Notes: a model not told the origin generated them from the letters alone. Shown: positions 8,183-17,507, numbered from the stretch's first letter. The stretch: 64,000 bases of DNA from Castellaniella ginsengisoli (GCF_039523235.1 NZ_BAAAEX010000010.1), one strand, 5' to 3'. Made by a program: numbers and translations.

Positions 8183-9352
8183 TCACAGCCGCTCGATGAT
8201 CGTGGCGGTCGCCATCCCGTGGCCGATGCACATCAGTTGCAGGCCGAGCGCGCCGCCAGTGGCTTCCAGGCCGCACAGCATCTTGCCCATCAGACCGGCG
8301 CCGGTAGCGCCCAGCGGGTGGCCGTGCGCAATGGCGCCGCCCCAGGGGTTGGCCTTCTCCAGGCCTTCGGGAAACGCCCGGCCCCAGGCCAGCACCACGC
8401 TGGCGAAAGCTTCATTGATTTCGATCCAGTCCAGGTCGCGGATGGACAGCCCGCTGCGCCGCAAGGCCTCGTGGGTGGCCGGGATCACGCCGTCGAGTTG
8501 CATGACCGGATCCGAGCCGATGGCCACGCGGGCGCGAAAGCGCGCCCGGGGGCGCAGGCCGTCGCGCAAAGCCTGTTCGTGGTCTCCGACCAGCACCAAG
8601 GCCGCGCCATCGGCGATCTGGCTGGCATTGGCGGCGGTGATCCGGCCCTCGCCGACCGGACGGAACACCGGGGCCATGGCGGCCATGCGCGCCGGGTCGG
8701 TCGCGGGGCGGATGCCCTCGTCGCGGACCAGGTCGATGGGGCGGCCGTCGGCGTCCTCGCCCCGCCAGGGCAGCAGTTCCGCATGGCGGCCTTCCTGTGC
8801 GGCGGCCCAGGCGCGCGCATGGCTGGCGCGGGCATAGTCGTCCAGCGCCTGGCGGTCCAGATTCCAGTGCTCGGCGATCCGTTCGGCGCTTTCCACCTGG
8901 TGGATCAGCGGGTGGCGCGCCAGCAGGTCGGGATTCAGGCGGTCGAACCCGGCAAAGTCCGCGCGGCCCAAGGTCAGGTCGGTGAACATGGGCACGCGCG
9001 ACATGCTTTCGACCCCGCCGGCCAGGATGTAGTGCGCATCGCCGGCCGCCACGGCCTGTGCGGCGAAGTGCACAGCCTGCTGGCTGGAGCCGCACATGCG
9101 GTTGAGCGTGACGCCCGGAACGTGTTCGCCCAGGCCCGACAGCAGGGCGGCCTGGCGGGCGATGTTGGCGCCCTGCTCGCCCGCCTGGCTGACGCAGCCG
9201 ACGATCAGATCGTCGATGCGTGCGGCCGGCTGGCGTTGCAGCATCCGGTCGACCAGAGCGGCCAGCAGGGCGTCGGGACGGATGTTGCGCAAGGCGCCCA
9301 GGCGGCGCCCGAAAGGGCTGCGGATGGCATCGATGAGGACAGCTTCTGGCAT
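8183..9352 (-). CDS. Acetyl-CoA acetyltransferase (thiolase)
   Basis: Thiolases cleave 3-oxoacyl-CoA with CoA or run the reverse condensation. The 389-residue product has the nucleophilic Cys87 in LNRMCGSSQQAVHFA. The GHPLGATGAG histidine motif and the C-terminal acid/base cysteine in LMCIGHGMATA are also present, so it looks fully active. It is the last gene of the nine-gene operon that begins at livG, 35 bases after the enoyl-CoA hydratase. Together these suggest a beta-oxidation-like shortening of the imported acid. Whether it is degradative or biosynthetic in preference is inferred from context. Confidence 0.9.
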   Translation of the reverse strand: MPEAVLIDAIRSPFGRRLGALRNIRPDALLAALVDRMLQRQPAARIDDLIVGCVSQAGEQGANIARQAALLSGLGEHVPGVTLNRMCGSSQQAVHFAAQAVAAGDAHYILAGGVESMSRVPMFTDLTLGRADFAGFDRLNPDLLARHPLIHQVESAERIAEHWNLDRQALDDYARASHARAWAAAQEGRHAELLPWRGEDADGRPIDLVRDEGIRPATDPARMAAMAPVFRPVGEGRITAANASQIADGAALVLVGDHEQALRDGLRPRARFRARVAIGSDPVMQLDGVIPATHEALRRSGLSIRDLDWIEINEAFASVVLAWGRAFPEGLEKANPWGGAIAHGHPLGATGAGLMGKMLCGLEATGGALGLQLMCIGHGMATATIIERL

Positions 9353-9387
9353 GGAGGATTCCTGGGTACGGGTGTTGGGGCCGGTTT

Positions 9388-10167
9388 TCAGCGGCCGTTG
9401 AAGACCGGCGGCCGTTTTTCGAGAAAGGCGTCGAGGCCTTCGCGGAAGTCCTGGGTGTCGACGCCTGCCAGGAAGGCGGCGCGTTCGGCATCGAGCTGGC
9501 CCTCCAGGCTGCGGGAAAGAGAGGCCCGCAGCAAGGCTTTGGTGCGGCCCAGGGCATCGGTAGGCCCCTGGGCCAACTGCCGCAGCAAGGCCGCGGCCTG
9601 CGTCTGCAGTTCGGCGGCCGGCACGACGCGGTTGACGATGGAGAGCTGCAGGGCCTGCCGGGCATCCAGGGATTCGCACAGCAGCGCAAGCTCCATGGCC
9701 TTGCGCAGGCCCACGATGCGCGGCAGGTGCCAGGTGGCCGAGGCATCCGGGCTGGCGCCGATGCGTGCATAGGCCAGGGTGAAGCGGCTGTCGTCCGCGG
9801 CAATGGCCAGATCGGCGGCCAGCAGGATGCTCAGGCCCGCTCCGGCCACGGCGCCGTGGACGCAGGCCAGCACGGGGACAGGCAGCCGGGCCAGGGCCGA
9901 CAGGGCGGCGTGCAGGGGATCGATGAGCGCCGGGCCGATGGCCTGCGGCGCTGCCCGGATGGCGCCGACGTCGCCGCCCGCCATGAAGGCGCGCCCCGCG
10001 CCGCGCAGCATCACGGCGCGGATCTGCGGGGTTGCGGCGATCCGGGCGATCGCATCCCTGAAAGCATGGGCGCCGGCGCTGTCGATGGCGTTCAGGGCCT
10101 GCGGGCGGTCGAAAGTGATGAAGGCGCACGCCTCCTCGATGTCGAGCCGGATGGAGGAAGTGGACAT
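9388..10167 (-). CDS. Enoyl-CoA hydratase/isomerase family protein
   Basis: A 259-residue crotonase-fold enzyme. The N-terminal strand FITFDRPQALNAID, the oxyanion-hole loop GRAFMAGGDVGAIR and VHGAVAGAGLSILLAADLAIA are all clear. The active-site segment reads ARIGASPDASATWHLPRIVG. It has Asp rather than the Glu of classical hydratases, as in PaaG/ECI-type members, so isomerase or ring-opening chemistry is possible. It lies between the TetR gene and thiolase in the same transcript and probably handles an unsaturated acyl-CoA from the upstream ligase product. Confidence 0.88.
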   Translation of the reverse strand: MSTSSIRLDIEEACAFITFDRPQALNAIDSAGAHAFRDAIARIAATPQIRAVMLRGAGRAFMAGGDVGAIRAAPQAIGPALIDPLHAALSALARLPVPVLACVHGAVAGAGLSILLAADLAIAADDSRFTLAYARIGASPDASATWHLPRIVGLRKAMELALLCESLDARQALQLSIVNRVVPAAELQTQAAALLRQLAQGPTDALGRTKALLRASLSRSLEGQLDAERAAFLAGVDTQDFREGLDAFLEKRPPVFNGR

Positions 10168-10179
10168 GATCGTCGAGCC

Positions 10180-10785
10180 TCAGGAGTCGGGTTGCAGGTC
10201 TGGAAGTGCGGCCTGCTGGAGCTGCTGGATGAAGGCCTCCGGCGCCAGACGGCCCTCGGGCCGGTACCAGCGGACCGTCGAATTGAGGCCGGCCAGCAGG
10301 TATTTGCGCAGGATGATCGGGTCTCCCCGGGCCAGGCCGTGGGCGACCGCGTCGTCGATGACCTGGTGCCATAGCTGTTCGTAGGCTTCGCTGAGCGTGC
10401 GGATCGGTTCGCGCGCTTCGGGCGACAGGCTGCGCCATTCGTAGATCATGGCGTGCATTGCGTCGCCGCCCACCCCGCTGATGATGCTGTGCATGTGCAG
10501 GCGCAGCATGCCCTCCAGGCGCGCGGCGGGGTCGTGGTTGCGGGCCAGCAGGGCGCGGGCTTCGTTGATGACCGACTGGATGCCGTTGGCCATGACGGCG
10601 ACCAGGATTTCTTCCTTGCTGCGGAAATGATGGAACAGGCTGCCCGATTTCAGTCCGACCGCATCGGCCAGTTCGCGCACGGTGGTGCGTTCATATCCGT
10701 GCCGGTGAAACAGGCGCCCGGCCGTCAGGATGATCCGGGTGCGGGTATCCGCTTCGGGAGGGAGGGTTTCAAGGGCGGATTTCAT
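10180..10785 (-). CDS. TetR-family transcriptional regulator
   Basis: The 201-residue product has the N-terminal TetR helix-turn-helix TRTRIILTAGRLFHRHGYERTTVRELADAVGLKSGSLFHHFRSKEE in roughly residues 14-60 (quoted in pieces: RELADAVGLKSGSLFHHF is the recognition part). The C-terminal ligand domain resembles those of acyl-CoA-responsive regulators. The start overlaps the ligase stop by four bases (ATGA), so it is translated from the catabolic transcript. Placement inside the operon it probably controls would give negative feedback. The likely effector is an acyl-CoA made by this operon, and a palindrome at 17490-17507 is a candidate target. Confidence 0.9.
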   Translation of the reverse strand: MKSALETLPPEADTRTRIILTAGRLFHRHGYERTTVRELADAVGLKSGSLFHHFRSKEEILVAVMANGIQSVINEARALLARNHDPAARLEGMLRLHMHSIISGVGGDAMHAMIYEWRSLSPEAREPIRTLSEAYEQLWHQVIDDAVAHGLARGDPIILRKYLLAGLNSTVRWYRPEGRLAPEAFIQQLQQAALPDLQPDS

Positions 10786-12599
10786 GCGTACAGGGCCTCG
10801 ATCTGCTCGGCGTAAAGACGGTAGATGCTGGCGCGCCGGACTTTCATGGTGGCGGTGACTTCGCCGTCGTCGTGGTCGAGTTCCTTGGTCAGCAGGTGGA
10901 AGCGCTTGATCCGGGCGACGGAAGCCAGGTCGGCGTTGGCGCGGTCGATCTCCGCCTGGATCAGCTCCAGGACCGCCGGGTGCTCGGCCAGGGAGCGGAA
11001 GTGCGTGAAGGCGTGGCCCCGGGTTTCCGCCCACTTGGAGACGGTATCGAATTCGATCTGGATCAGCGCCGTCACGTACTTGCGCCCGTCGGCGATGACG
11101 ATGCATTCCTTCACGTAGGGGCTGGACTTGGCGGCGTTCTCGATTTCCGTGGGCGTCAGGTTCTTGCCGCCGGATGTGATCATGATGTCCTTGAGGCGGT
11201 CCAGGATGCGCAGCGCGCCGTTTTCCTCGGCCGCCACGTCCCCGGTGAGCAGCCAGCCGTCCCGCAGGGCGGCGCGCGATTGCTCCGGATCCTTGTAATA
11301 ACCCTCGAAGACCATATCGCCGCGGATCATCAGTTCGCCGGCCTCGCCGAGGCGGTGTTCCACGCCCAGGATCGGTTCGCCGACGGTGCCGGGCACGATC
11401 CGGTCGGGGTGCTGGCCGAGGATCATGCCGGTGCTTTCGGTCAGGCCGTAGACTTCCACCAGCGGGATGCCCAGGATGCGGAAATAGTGCAGGATATTGC
11501 GGGGGATGGGGGCGGCGCCGGTCAGGGCGATGCGCGCCTGGCGCAGGCCGATGAAATTGCGCAGGGCGCGCAGGATCAGCAGGGACCAGAAGGCGTGGAT
11601 GCAGCGCTGCCGCAGGGTGCGCTGCCGCGCCGAGCGCCAGGCGAAGGGCGTGCAGGCCTGCAGGGCATGCCGGTACAGTGCGCGCGCCCAGGGGCGGGCC
11701 TCCAGCATCTTGATGGTGATGGAGGCGTGCAGTTTTTCCCAGATGCGCGGCACGCCCAGGAACAGGGTCGGCGCGACTTCGCGCAGGTCTTCCTGGACGG
11801 TGCGCAGGGATTCGCCGAAATTGATCTGGGCGCCGGTATAGATCGGCACGAACGTGGTCAGCATCTGCTCGGCCACGTGGCACAGCGGCAGGTACGACAG
11901 GTGCCGCTCGTCGGCGCCCAGGCCCAGCCGGTCGATGATGCCGGGCGCCACGGCGCGCATGTTGCGGTACGAGATCATGGCGCCCTTGGGCTTGCCGGTG
12001 GAGCCGGAGGTGTAGATCATCAGGCCGATGTCGTCCAGCCGCTGCCGGGCGAGCGCGGCCTCGATGCGGCCCGGTCCGGCTGCGAACCGGCGCGCGCCCT
12101 CGGCCTCGAGTTCGGCATAGGTCGCGATCAGCGCGCGGTCCTCGGGGCCGAAATTGCGCAGGCCCTTGGTTTCGATGACCACGATGCGCTTCAGGCCGGG
12201 CAGTTGCGCCCGGCATTCCAGGACCTTGTCGACTTGCTCCTGGTCTTCGCAGATGACCACGGACACGTCGGCGTGGCGCAGGACGTAGCCGATTTCGGCG
12301 GCGGGGCTGGTGGGATACAGGCCCACGGCCACGGCGCCGATGACGCCGGCGCCCATCTGGCCGAGCACCCATTCGATGCGGTTCTCCGACAGGATGCCCA
12401 CGTGCCCGCCGGCGGGCAGGCCGAGCGCGTCCAGGCCCAGCCCGACGTGGCAGGATCGCTCCCAGTACCGGCGCCAGGAGCAGGGCTGCCAGATGCCGAA
12501 GTCCTTTTGCCGGATGGCGATGCGGTCCGGAATGCGGGCCGCCTGTTCGCGCAGCATCTGCGGCAGAGTGAGGGCGGGGAGTTCCAGGGGCGTGGTCAT
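10782..12599 (-). CDS. AMP-dependent acyl-CoA synthetase (FAA1/long-chain type)
   Basis: The enzyme activates a carboxylic acid to its CoA thioester through an acyl-adenylate. The 605-residue product has the P-loop-like IYTSGSTGKPKGAMISYRN and the adenylate motif EVYGLTESTGMILG. The hinge region GWLLTGDVAAEENG is followed by LKDIMITSGGKNLTPTEIEN with the catalytic Lys side. This long subtype is common beside Liv-type ABC transporters. It is preceded by livF (10-base gap) and overlaps the TetR start. The true substrate (fatty, branched-chain or aromatic acid) cannot be read from sequence. Confidence 0.9.
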   Translation of the reverse strand: MTTPLELPALTLPQMLREQAARIPDRIAIRQKDFGIWQPCSWRRYWERSCHVGLGLDALGLPAGGHVGILSENRIEWVLGQMGAGVIGAVAVGLYPTSPAAEIGYVLRHADVSVVICEDQEQVDKVLECRAQLPGLKRIVVIETKGLRNFGPEDRALIATYAELEAEGARRFAAGPGRIEAALARQRLDDIGLMIYTSGSTGKPKGAMISYRNMRAVAPGIIDRLGLGADERHLSYLPLCHVAEQMLTTFVPIYTGAQINFGESLRTVQEDLREVAPTLFLGVPRIWEKLHASITIKMLEARPWARALYRHALQACTPFAWRSARQRTLRQRCIHAFWSLLILRALRNFIGLRQARIALTGAAPIPRNILHYFRILGIPLVEVYGLTESTGMILGQHPDRIVPGTVGEPILGVEHRLGEAGELMIRGDMVFEGYYKDPEQSRAALRDGWLLTGDVAAEENGALRILDRLKDIMITSGGKNLTPTEIENAAKSSPYVKECIVIADGRKYVTALIQIEFDTVSKWAETRGHAFTHFRSLAEHPAVLELIQAEIDRANADLASVARIKRFHLLTKELDHDDGEVTATMKVRRASIYRLYAEQIEALYA

Positions 12600-12609
12600 G
12601 GGCGGCTCA

Positions 12610-13443
12610 TCAGGAAAGCCAGCGCTTTCTGCGCTTGTAGTGCTTGAGGTCGCGGAAGCTGCGGGTTTCGCCGGCGCCGCCCACGCCCAGGTAGAACTCC
12701 CGCACGTCCGGATTGCCGGCCAGGGGCTCGGCCGGGCCGTCGATCACGACTTTGCCGGATTCCATGATGTAGGCGTAGTCGGCGACCGCCAGGGCGACCG
12801 AGGCGTTCTGCTCGACCAGCAGCATGGCCGTGCCCTGCTCCGCGTTGATGCGCGCGATGATGGTGAAGATGTCCTCGACCAGCATGGGCGACAGGCCCAG
12901 CGAGGGTTCGTCCAGCAGCATCAGGGCGGGGCGGGCGAGCAGCGCCCGGCCGATGGCCAGCATCTGCTGTTCGCCGCCCGACAGGTAGCCTGCCAGGCTG
13001 CGGCGGCGTTCGTGCAGGCGCGGGAAATACGCGTAGACCAGGTCGAATTCCGGCCGGGCGGCGCGCCGCCCGGACAAGGCGTAGGTGGCGGCCACCAGAT
13101 TTTCCTCGACGCTCAGGTCCTCGAAGACGCGGCGGCCTTCCATGACGTGGCTGATGCCGGCGTGCACCAGGGCCTGGGGCTGCAAGGCGGCGGTGTCCTG
13201 CTGCGCGAATGTGATCCGCCCCTTGACGAGCGCGCCGTCCTCCAGTTCGAGCAGGCGGGAAACCGCCTTGAGGGTCGTGGTCTTGCCCGCGCCGTTGCTG
13301 CCCAGAAGCGCGACCACCCGCCCGGCCGGCACGGCCAGGGACAGGCCCCGCAGCACCTGGACCGCCTTGTTGTAGACCACCTCGATGTTCTGGATGTCGA
13401 GGAGAGGGGCGGGATCGGCGGGAGGAGAGGCGTGCGGGGCCAT
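12610..13443 (-). CDS. Branched-chain amino acid-type ABC transporter ATP-binding protein (LivF)
   Basis: One of two ATPases of the HAAT-family importer encoded here. The 277-residue product has Walker A GSNGAGKTTT at residues 48-57, the ABC signature YLSGGEQQMLAIGRA and Walker B LMLLDEPSLGLS. It ends with a basic tail (KHYKRRKRW), longer than typical LivF. It is six bases from the binding-protein gene and precedes the acyl-CoA ligase. The transported substrate is inferred to be the acid that the ligase activates, not necessarily an amino acid. Confidence 0.92.
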   Translation of the reverse strand: MAPHASPPADPAPLLDIQNIEVVYNKAVQVLRGLSLAVPAGRVVALLGSNGAGKTTTLKAVSRLLELEDGALVKGRITFAQQDTAALQPQALVHAGISHVMEGRRVFEDLSVEENLVAATYALSGRRAARPEFDLVYAYFPRLHERRRSLAGYLSGGEQQMLAIGRALLARPALMLLDEPSLGLSPMLVEDIFTIIARINAEQGTAMLLVEQNASVALAVADYAYIMESGKVVIDGPAEPLAGNPDVREFYLGVGGAGETRSFRDLKHYKRRKRWLS

Positions 13444-13449
13444 GGCGGT

Positions 13450-14640
13450 TCAGTCCAGGACGATCCAGTCCGAGGCCGGGACCATTTTCTGCTGGCTGAC
13501 GTCGGCGCGGTAGATGCGGCCGTAAGGCAGGGAGTTGCCCTTCACGCTGATCGGCACGCCGATGATGCCGCCCGTGTCGAAGTTCTGGATGGACTCCAGG
13601 CCCGCCTTCAGGTTGGCGGTCGTCAGGGGCTTGCCGTCGGCCAGCGTGCGCTTGGCGGCTTCGGTCAGCAGCATGGCCGACAGGAAGCCCTGCATGTAGG
13701 CGGTGCTCTGGTACTCTGGCCGGAGTGCGCGGATTTTTTGCAGCATCGGGGCGTCGGGCGCATCGTCGTAGTAGTAGCGGAACGGCATGACGCCCATGAA
13801 GCCGTCGGCGTTCTCGCCCATCTTCATGACGGTGGAGTTGTCCATGGTCCAGAAGGTGCCCATGTACTTGGTCTTCAGACCCATCTGGCGGCCTTGCGAG
13901 ACGAACTCGGGGATGGGCGCCAGCACGTAGCCGTGGAAGATGGTGTAGTCGGGATTGGCGCGGCGCAGCTTGAGCACTTCCGTCGAGACGTCCACGCTGC
14001 CCGGCGGCGTCATGATGGTGGCGGCCACCGTCAGCCCCAGCGCCTGGGCGGCGGCGCTGGATTTCTCGATCGGATCGCGGCCGAATTCCGTGTCCGAGTA
14101 GACGAAGGCAACCTTGGCGCCGGGCTTTTCCTGGGCGATGTAGCGCAGCAGGATGCCGAACATTTCCGTGTAGTCCGGGCCGACCAGGAACTGGGCGGGG
14201 AAGGCCTTGGGATCGTTGATTTCCGAGGCGAAGGACGCGCCGGTCATCAGAATGTTGCCCAGGCGGTTGAGCTCCGGGTTGATGGTCTTGGAAAAGCCGG
14301 TCGAATCGCCGTAGTAGAGGTGGACCTCGTTCTGGCTGGTGATTTTCTTGAAGGCGGCCACGGACACGTCCACCTTGTAGGCCGTGTCCTCGGGGACGTA
14401 GCGGACTTTGTGGCCCTCGATGCCGCCGGCCTCGTTGAGCATCTTCACATAGTCGCCGATGCCCGCGTGGATGCCCACGCCGGCGAAGGCGAAGACGCCG
14501 CTCATGGGGATGGAGCCGCCGATGACGATGTCCGGCTTGTCCTGGGCGTGCGCGGCCGTGCCCAGGGCGAGCCCCGCGGCCAGCGAGATCGGCAGGGCCA
14601 GTGTGCGGGCGAGCCGTGCGAGAGGGGAACCGTGTTTCAT
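13450..14640 (-). CDS. Periplasmic substrate-binding protein of Liv-type ABC transporter
   Basis: The 396-residue product starts with a Sec signal peptide (MKHGSPLARLARTLALPIS, then a hydrophobic core ending AAHAQ). It continues as a type I periplasmic binding protein, IVIGGSIPMSGVFAFAGVGIHAGI. YGDSTGFSKTINPELNRLGN and VAFVYSDTEFGRDPIEKSS match the subgroup linked to acyl-CoA ligases. It captures the substrate and delivers it to LivH/LivM. It sits between livM and livF in the operon, an order often seen in Burkholderiales catabolic Liv clusters. Confidence 0.92.
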   Translation of the reverse strand: MKHGSPLARLARTLALPISLAAGLALGTAAHAQDKPDIVIGGSIPMSGVFAFAGVGIHAGIGDYVKMLNEAGGIEGHKVRYVPEDTAYKVDVSVAAFKKITSQNEVHLYYGDSTGFSKTINPELNRLGNILMTGASFASEINDPKAFPAQFLVGPDYTEMFGILLRYIAQEKPGAKVAFVYSDTEFGRDPIEKSSAAAQALGLTVAATIMTPPGSVDVSTEVLKLRRANPDYTIFHGYVLAPIPEFVSQGRQMGLKTKYMGTFWTMDNSTVMKMGENADGFMGVMPFRYYYDDAPDAPMLQKIRALRPEYQSTAYMQGFLSAMLLTEAAKRTLADGKPLTTANLKAGLESIQNFDTGGIIGVPISVKGNSLPYGRIYRADVSQQKMVPASDWIVLD

Positions 14641-14677
14641 GCTGCCTCCTGGTGTCGTGAGGAAAGGACCGGTGCGG

Positions 14678-15715
14678 CTAGGTCCGGAAGGGCCACAGAT
14701 GAAAGAAACGGCGCACGCGCCGCCAGATCTCGGCCAGGCCCTGCGGCTCGAAAATCAGGAAAAAAATGATCAGGGCGCCGAAGACGATGGTGCGCACCGG
14801 CGAGACGTAGCGCAGGGTGTCGCCTTCGATCGGCAGCCAGGTCACGGCGATGCGCAGGATTTCCGGCACCATCGTCATGAACAGGGCGCCCAGGATCCCG
14901 CCCAGGATGGACCCCATGCCGCCGACGATGATGGCGGCCAGGAAGAAGATGGACAGGATCAGGGGGAAGCTTTCGGGCGTGATGACGCGGAAGAAATAGG
15001 CCCACAGGCCCCCTGCCACGCCGGCGTAGAAAGAGGACAGGCCGAAGGACATGAGCTTGTAGCGCAGCAGCGGGATGCCCAGCACCTCGGCGGAGATGTC
15101 CCGGTCGCGGATGGCGATGAAGGCCCGGCCGGTGCGCGTGCGAAACAGGTTGGCCGCGCCCAGCACCATCAGGCAGGTGAGCGGCACGATGAGCCAGTAG
15201 ATCCGGAACGAGGTGTCCAGGGTTTGCCCGATCAGGGTGGGCGGCGGGATGGTCAGGCCGCCCGGGCCGCCGGTGTAGTCGAAGTTGGAGAACAGGAATT
15301 GCGTGATGAAGGTGGCGGCGATGGTGACGATGGCCAGGTACAGGCCCTTGACCCGCAACGAGGGGATGCCGACGACCACGCCGCCGGCCATGGCCACGGT
15401 GCCGGCCAGGGCGAGGTTCAGGAGCGCGGGGGTGCCGAGGTCCCGTTCGAGGATGGCGACGGTATAGGCGCCCAGCCCCATGAATGCCGCCTGGCCCAGG
15501 CTGACCAGGCCGGTGTAGCCGGTGAGGATGTTCAGGCCGGTGGCGCTGGCCGTGTGGATGGCGACCAGGCACGCCAGGTACAGCCAGTAGTCGTTGGCCA
15601 GGAAGGGAAAGACGGCCAGGGCGGCCAGCAGGACGGCCAGCCAGGCGCGCTGCGTGTTCGTGTCGAACAGGGCCTCGTCTGCACGGTAGCTTTCGCGGGC
15701 GGTGCCGATGCGCAT
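14678..15715 (-). CDS. Liv-type ABC transporter permease (LivM)
   Basis: A 345-residue inner-membrane permease with about nine to ten hydrophobic segments. LNILTGYTGLVSLGQAAFMGLGAYTVA (residues in the third segment, motif TGYTGLVSLGQAAF) is the LivM hallmark. AIRDRDISAEVLGIPLLRYK is the cytoplasmic EAA-like coupling loop. The C-terminus ends with a basic stretch (IWRRVRRFFHLW). It pairs with LivH to form the channel. The start overlaps nothing; livH ends four bases upstream. Confidence 0.93.
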   Translation of the reverse strand: MRIGTARESYRADEALFDTNTQRAWLAVLLAALAVFPFLANDYWLYLACLVAIHTASATGLNILTGYTGLVSLGQAAFMGLGAYTVAILERDLGTPALLNLALAGTVAMAGGVVVGIPSLRVKGLYLAIVTIAATFITQFLFSNFDYTGGPGGLTIPPPTLIGQTLDTSFRIYWLIVPLTCLMVLGAANLFRTRTGRAFIAIRDRDISAEVLGIPLLRYKLMSFGLSSFYAGVAGGLWAYFFRVITPESFPLILSIFFLAAIIVGGMGSILGGILGALFMTMVPEILRIAVTWLPIEGDTLRYVSPVRTIVFGALIIFFLIFEPQGLAEIWRRVRRFFHLWPFRT

Positions 15716-15718
15716 GGT

Positions 15719-16597
15719 TCAGAGCCTCTCGATGTCGCGGGTGCCGAACAGGCCGTAGGGGCGCAGCATCAGCACGACGGTCAGGATCAGGAATGTGACC
15801 AGCAGCTTGTATTCGCCGCCCAGGAAGGCGCCGGTCCAGGCTTCCAGCACGCCGATCAGCAGGCCGGCCAGGAGGGCGCCCAGGATGCTGTCCAGGCCGC
15901 CGACGATGACGGCGACCAGCACGCCCAGGCCGAAGAGGCCCATGGACGAGGACAGGCCGCCGATGGCGCCCACCATGATGCCGGCGATGGCGGCCAGGGC
16001 GGCGCCGGCCATCCAGGCCAGCGAGAAGACGCGCGGGACGTTGATGCCCATCGCGTAGGCGGCGCCCTGGTCCGAAGCCGTCGCCCGCAGGGCGATGCCG
16101 CCGCGCCAGCGATGGAACAGGGGGGCGCTGGCCGCCACCAGCGCCAGGGCCGCCAGGAAGCCGTAGAACACTTTGGACGAGACGAAGGCCTCGCCGATGA
16201 AGACCGGCTCCTGCGGCAGGAATTCGGGCAGGCGACGCTGGTCGGCCGTCCAGATGAGTTCCACCAGCCCCACCAGCACGGAGCCCAGCCCGATGGTGAT
16301 CATGAAGGCGGAAATAGGGGATTCGCCCAGCATGGGCCGGATGGCGACGCGCTCGATCAGCCCGCCGATCAGGGCGCTGGCGGCAATGGCCAGGAGGGCG
16401 GCCAGCCAGATCGGCCATTGCAGTTGCGCGGAGAAAGCAAAGAACAGGTAGGCGCCCAGCATCAGCATTTCGCCGATGGCCAGGTTGACGACGCGGGTGG
16501 CTTTGTAGACGATGACGAAGGCCAGCCCCGCCAGGGCGTACAGGGCGCCGGCGCCGAGACCGGCCAGGGTGACTTCGAACAGGAACAGCGCATCCAT
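15719..16597 (-). CDS. Liv-type ABC transporter permease (LivH)
   Basis: A 292-residue permease with about eight membrane segments. AGLGAGALYALAGLAFVIVY and NLAIGEMLMLGAYLFF at the N-terminus and the loop ATASDQGAAYAMGINVPRVF (coupling region) are typical of LivH. The start at 16597 (MDALFLFEV) is preferred because GGGGAGG lies upstream; a longer in-frame version from 16636 reads basic, non-membrane sequence. The start lies directly after the livG stop (16599). Confidence 0.93.
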   Translation of the reverse strand: MDALFLFEVTLAGLGAGALYALAGLAFVIVYKATRVVNLAIGEMLMLGAYLFFAFSAQLQWPIWLAALLAIAASALIGGLIERVAIRPMLGESPISAFMITIGLGSVLVGLVELIWTADQRRLPEFLPQEPVFIGEAFVSSKVFYGFLAALALVAASAPLFHRWRGGIALRATASDQGAAYAMGINVPRVFSLAWMAGAALAAIAGIMVGAIGGLSSSMGLFGLGVLVAVIVGGLDSILGALLAGLLIGVLEAWTGAFLGGEYKLLVTFLILTVVLMLRPYGLFGTRDIERL

Positions 16598-16598
16598 G

Positions 16599-17444
16599 TC
16601 AGGCCTCCCCGGCCGGCGCGAGGCGGGACGCCGCATCCGCGCGCAGGCGGCGGCGCAGGCCGGTGATGTCGCCCGCGCCCAGATAGGCCTGGATCACCTG
16701 CGGGTCGGCCTGGACCTGGCCCGGGTCGCCGCTGGCGATGACATGGCCGAAATTGAGCACCACGACGTGATCCGACAGATCCATCACCAGCCCCATGTCG
16801 TGTTCGACCATCAGGACGGTCACGTCCCACTCCGCCCGGACGTCCAGGATGAAGCGGGCCATGTCTTCGGTTTCTTCGCGGTTCATGCCGGCCACCGGCT
16901 CGTCGAGCAGAAGCAGCCGTGGTTGCATGGCCAGGGCGCGCGCCATTTCGACCCGTTTCTGCAGCCCGTAGGGCAGCGAGGCCACGGGCGCGTGGCGGAT
17001 ATGGTCGATTTCCAGGAAATCGATGATGCGGGTCTCGATATCGGCGCGCAGCGCCATTTCCTCGCGGCGGGCGGCCCCCAGGTACCACATGTTCTGGAGA
17101 AGATTGGTGCGCAGGTGGCAGTGCCGGCCCAGCTTGATGTTGTCCAGCACCGACATGCCGCGAAACAGGGCGATGTTCTGGAAGCTGCGCGCCAGGCCCA
17201 GCTTGGCGCGCTCGGGGGCCGGCAGGCGCGTGATGTCCCGGCCCTGGAAGCGGATGCGGCCCTGCTGTGGGCGATAGAAGCCCGAAATGGTGTTGAACAG
17301 CGAGGTCTTGCCGGCGCCGTTCGGGCCGATGAGGGTCGTGATGGAGCCGGGCGGGACCTCGAAGCCGACGTCGTTGAGGGCCGTGATGCCGCCGAACGAC
17401 AGCGTCAGGTGCTCTACCTGCAGGATCGGACTGTCTTGTGCCAC
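16599..17444 (-). CDS. Liv-type ABC transporter ATP-binding protein (LivG), first gene of operon
   Basis: The second ATPase of the importer. The 281-residue product has Walker A GPNGAGKTSL at residues 40-49, a signature helix ASLPYGLQKRVEMARALA and Walker B LLLLDEPVAGMN. The LPYG in place of LSGG is normal for LivG. The start codon is GTG at 17444, with a strong AAGGAGGA eight bases upstream. As first gene of the nine-gene operon it has the regulatory region, including the 17490-17507 palindrome. Confidence 0.93.
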   Translation of the reverse strand: MAQDSPILQVEHLTLSFGGITALNDVGFEVPPGSITTLIGPNGAGKTSLFNTISGFYRPQQGRIRFQGRDITRLPAPERAKLGLARSFQNIALFRGMSVLDNIKLGRHCHLRTNLLQNMWYLGAARREEMALRADIETRIIDFLEIDHIRHAPVASLPYGLQKRVEMARALAMQPRLLLLDEPVAGMNREETEDMARFILDVRAEWDVTVLMVEHDMGLVMDLSDHVVVLNFGHVIASGDPGQVQADPQVIQAYLGAGDITGLRRRLRADAASRLAPAGEA

Positions 17445-17489
17445 CGCGCGTCTCCTCCTTGTGGGGACCGGAAACTACTGATGCCAAAA

Positions 17490-17507
17490 ACCGAGCAAGC
17501 GCTTGGT
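17490..17507. promoter_or_regulatory. Candidate TetR operator upstream of livG
   Basis: ACCGAGCAAGCGCTTGGT contains the perfect 10-base palindrome CAAGCGCTTG (17496-17505), with flanking ACC/GGT symmetry. It lies 46-63 bases before the livG start. TetR-family regulators of fatty and branched-acid degradation often bind AAGCGCTT-type palindromes. The link to the TetR gene at 10180-10785 is inferred from operon context. Confidence 0.5.
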
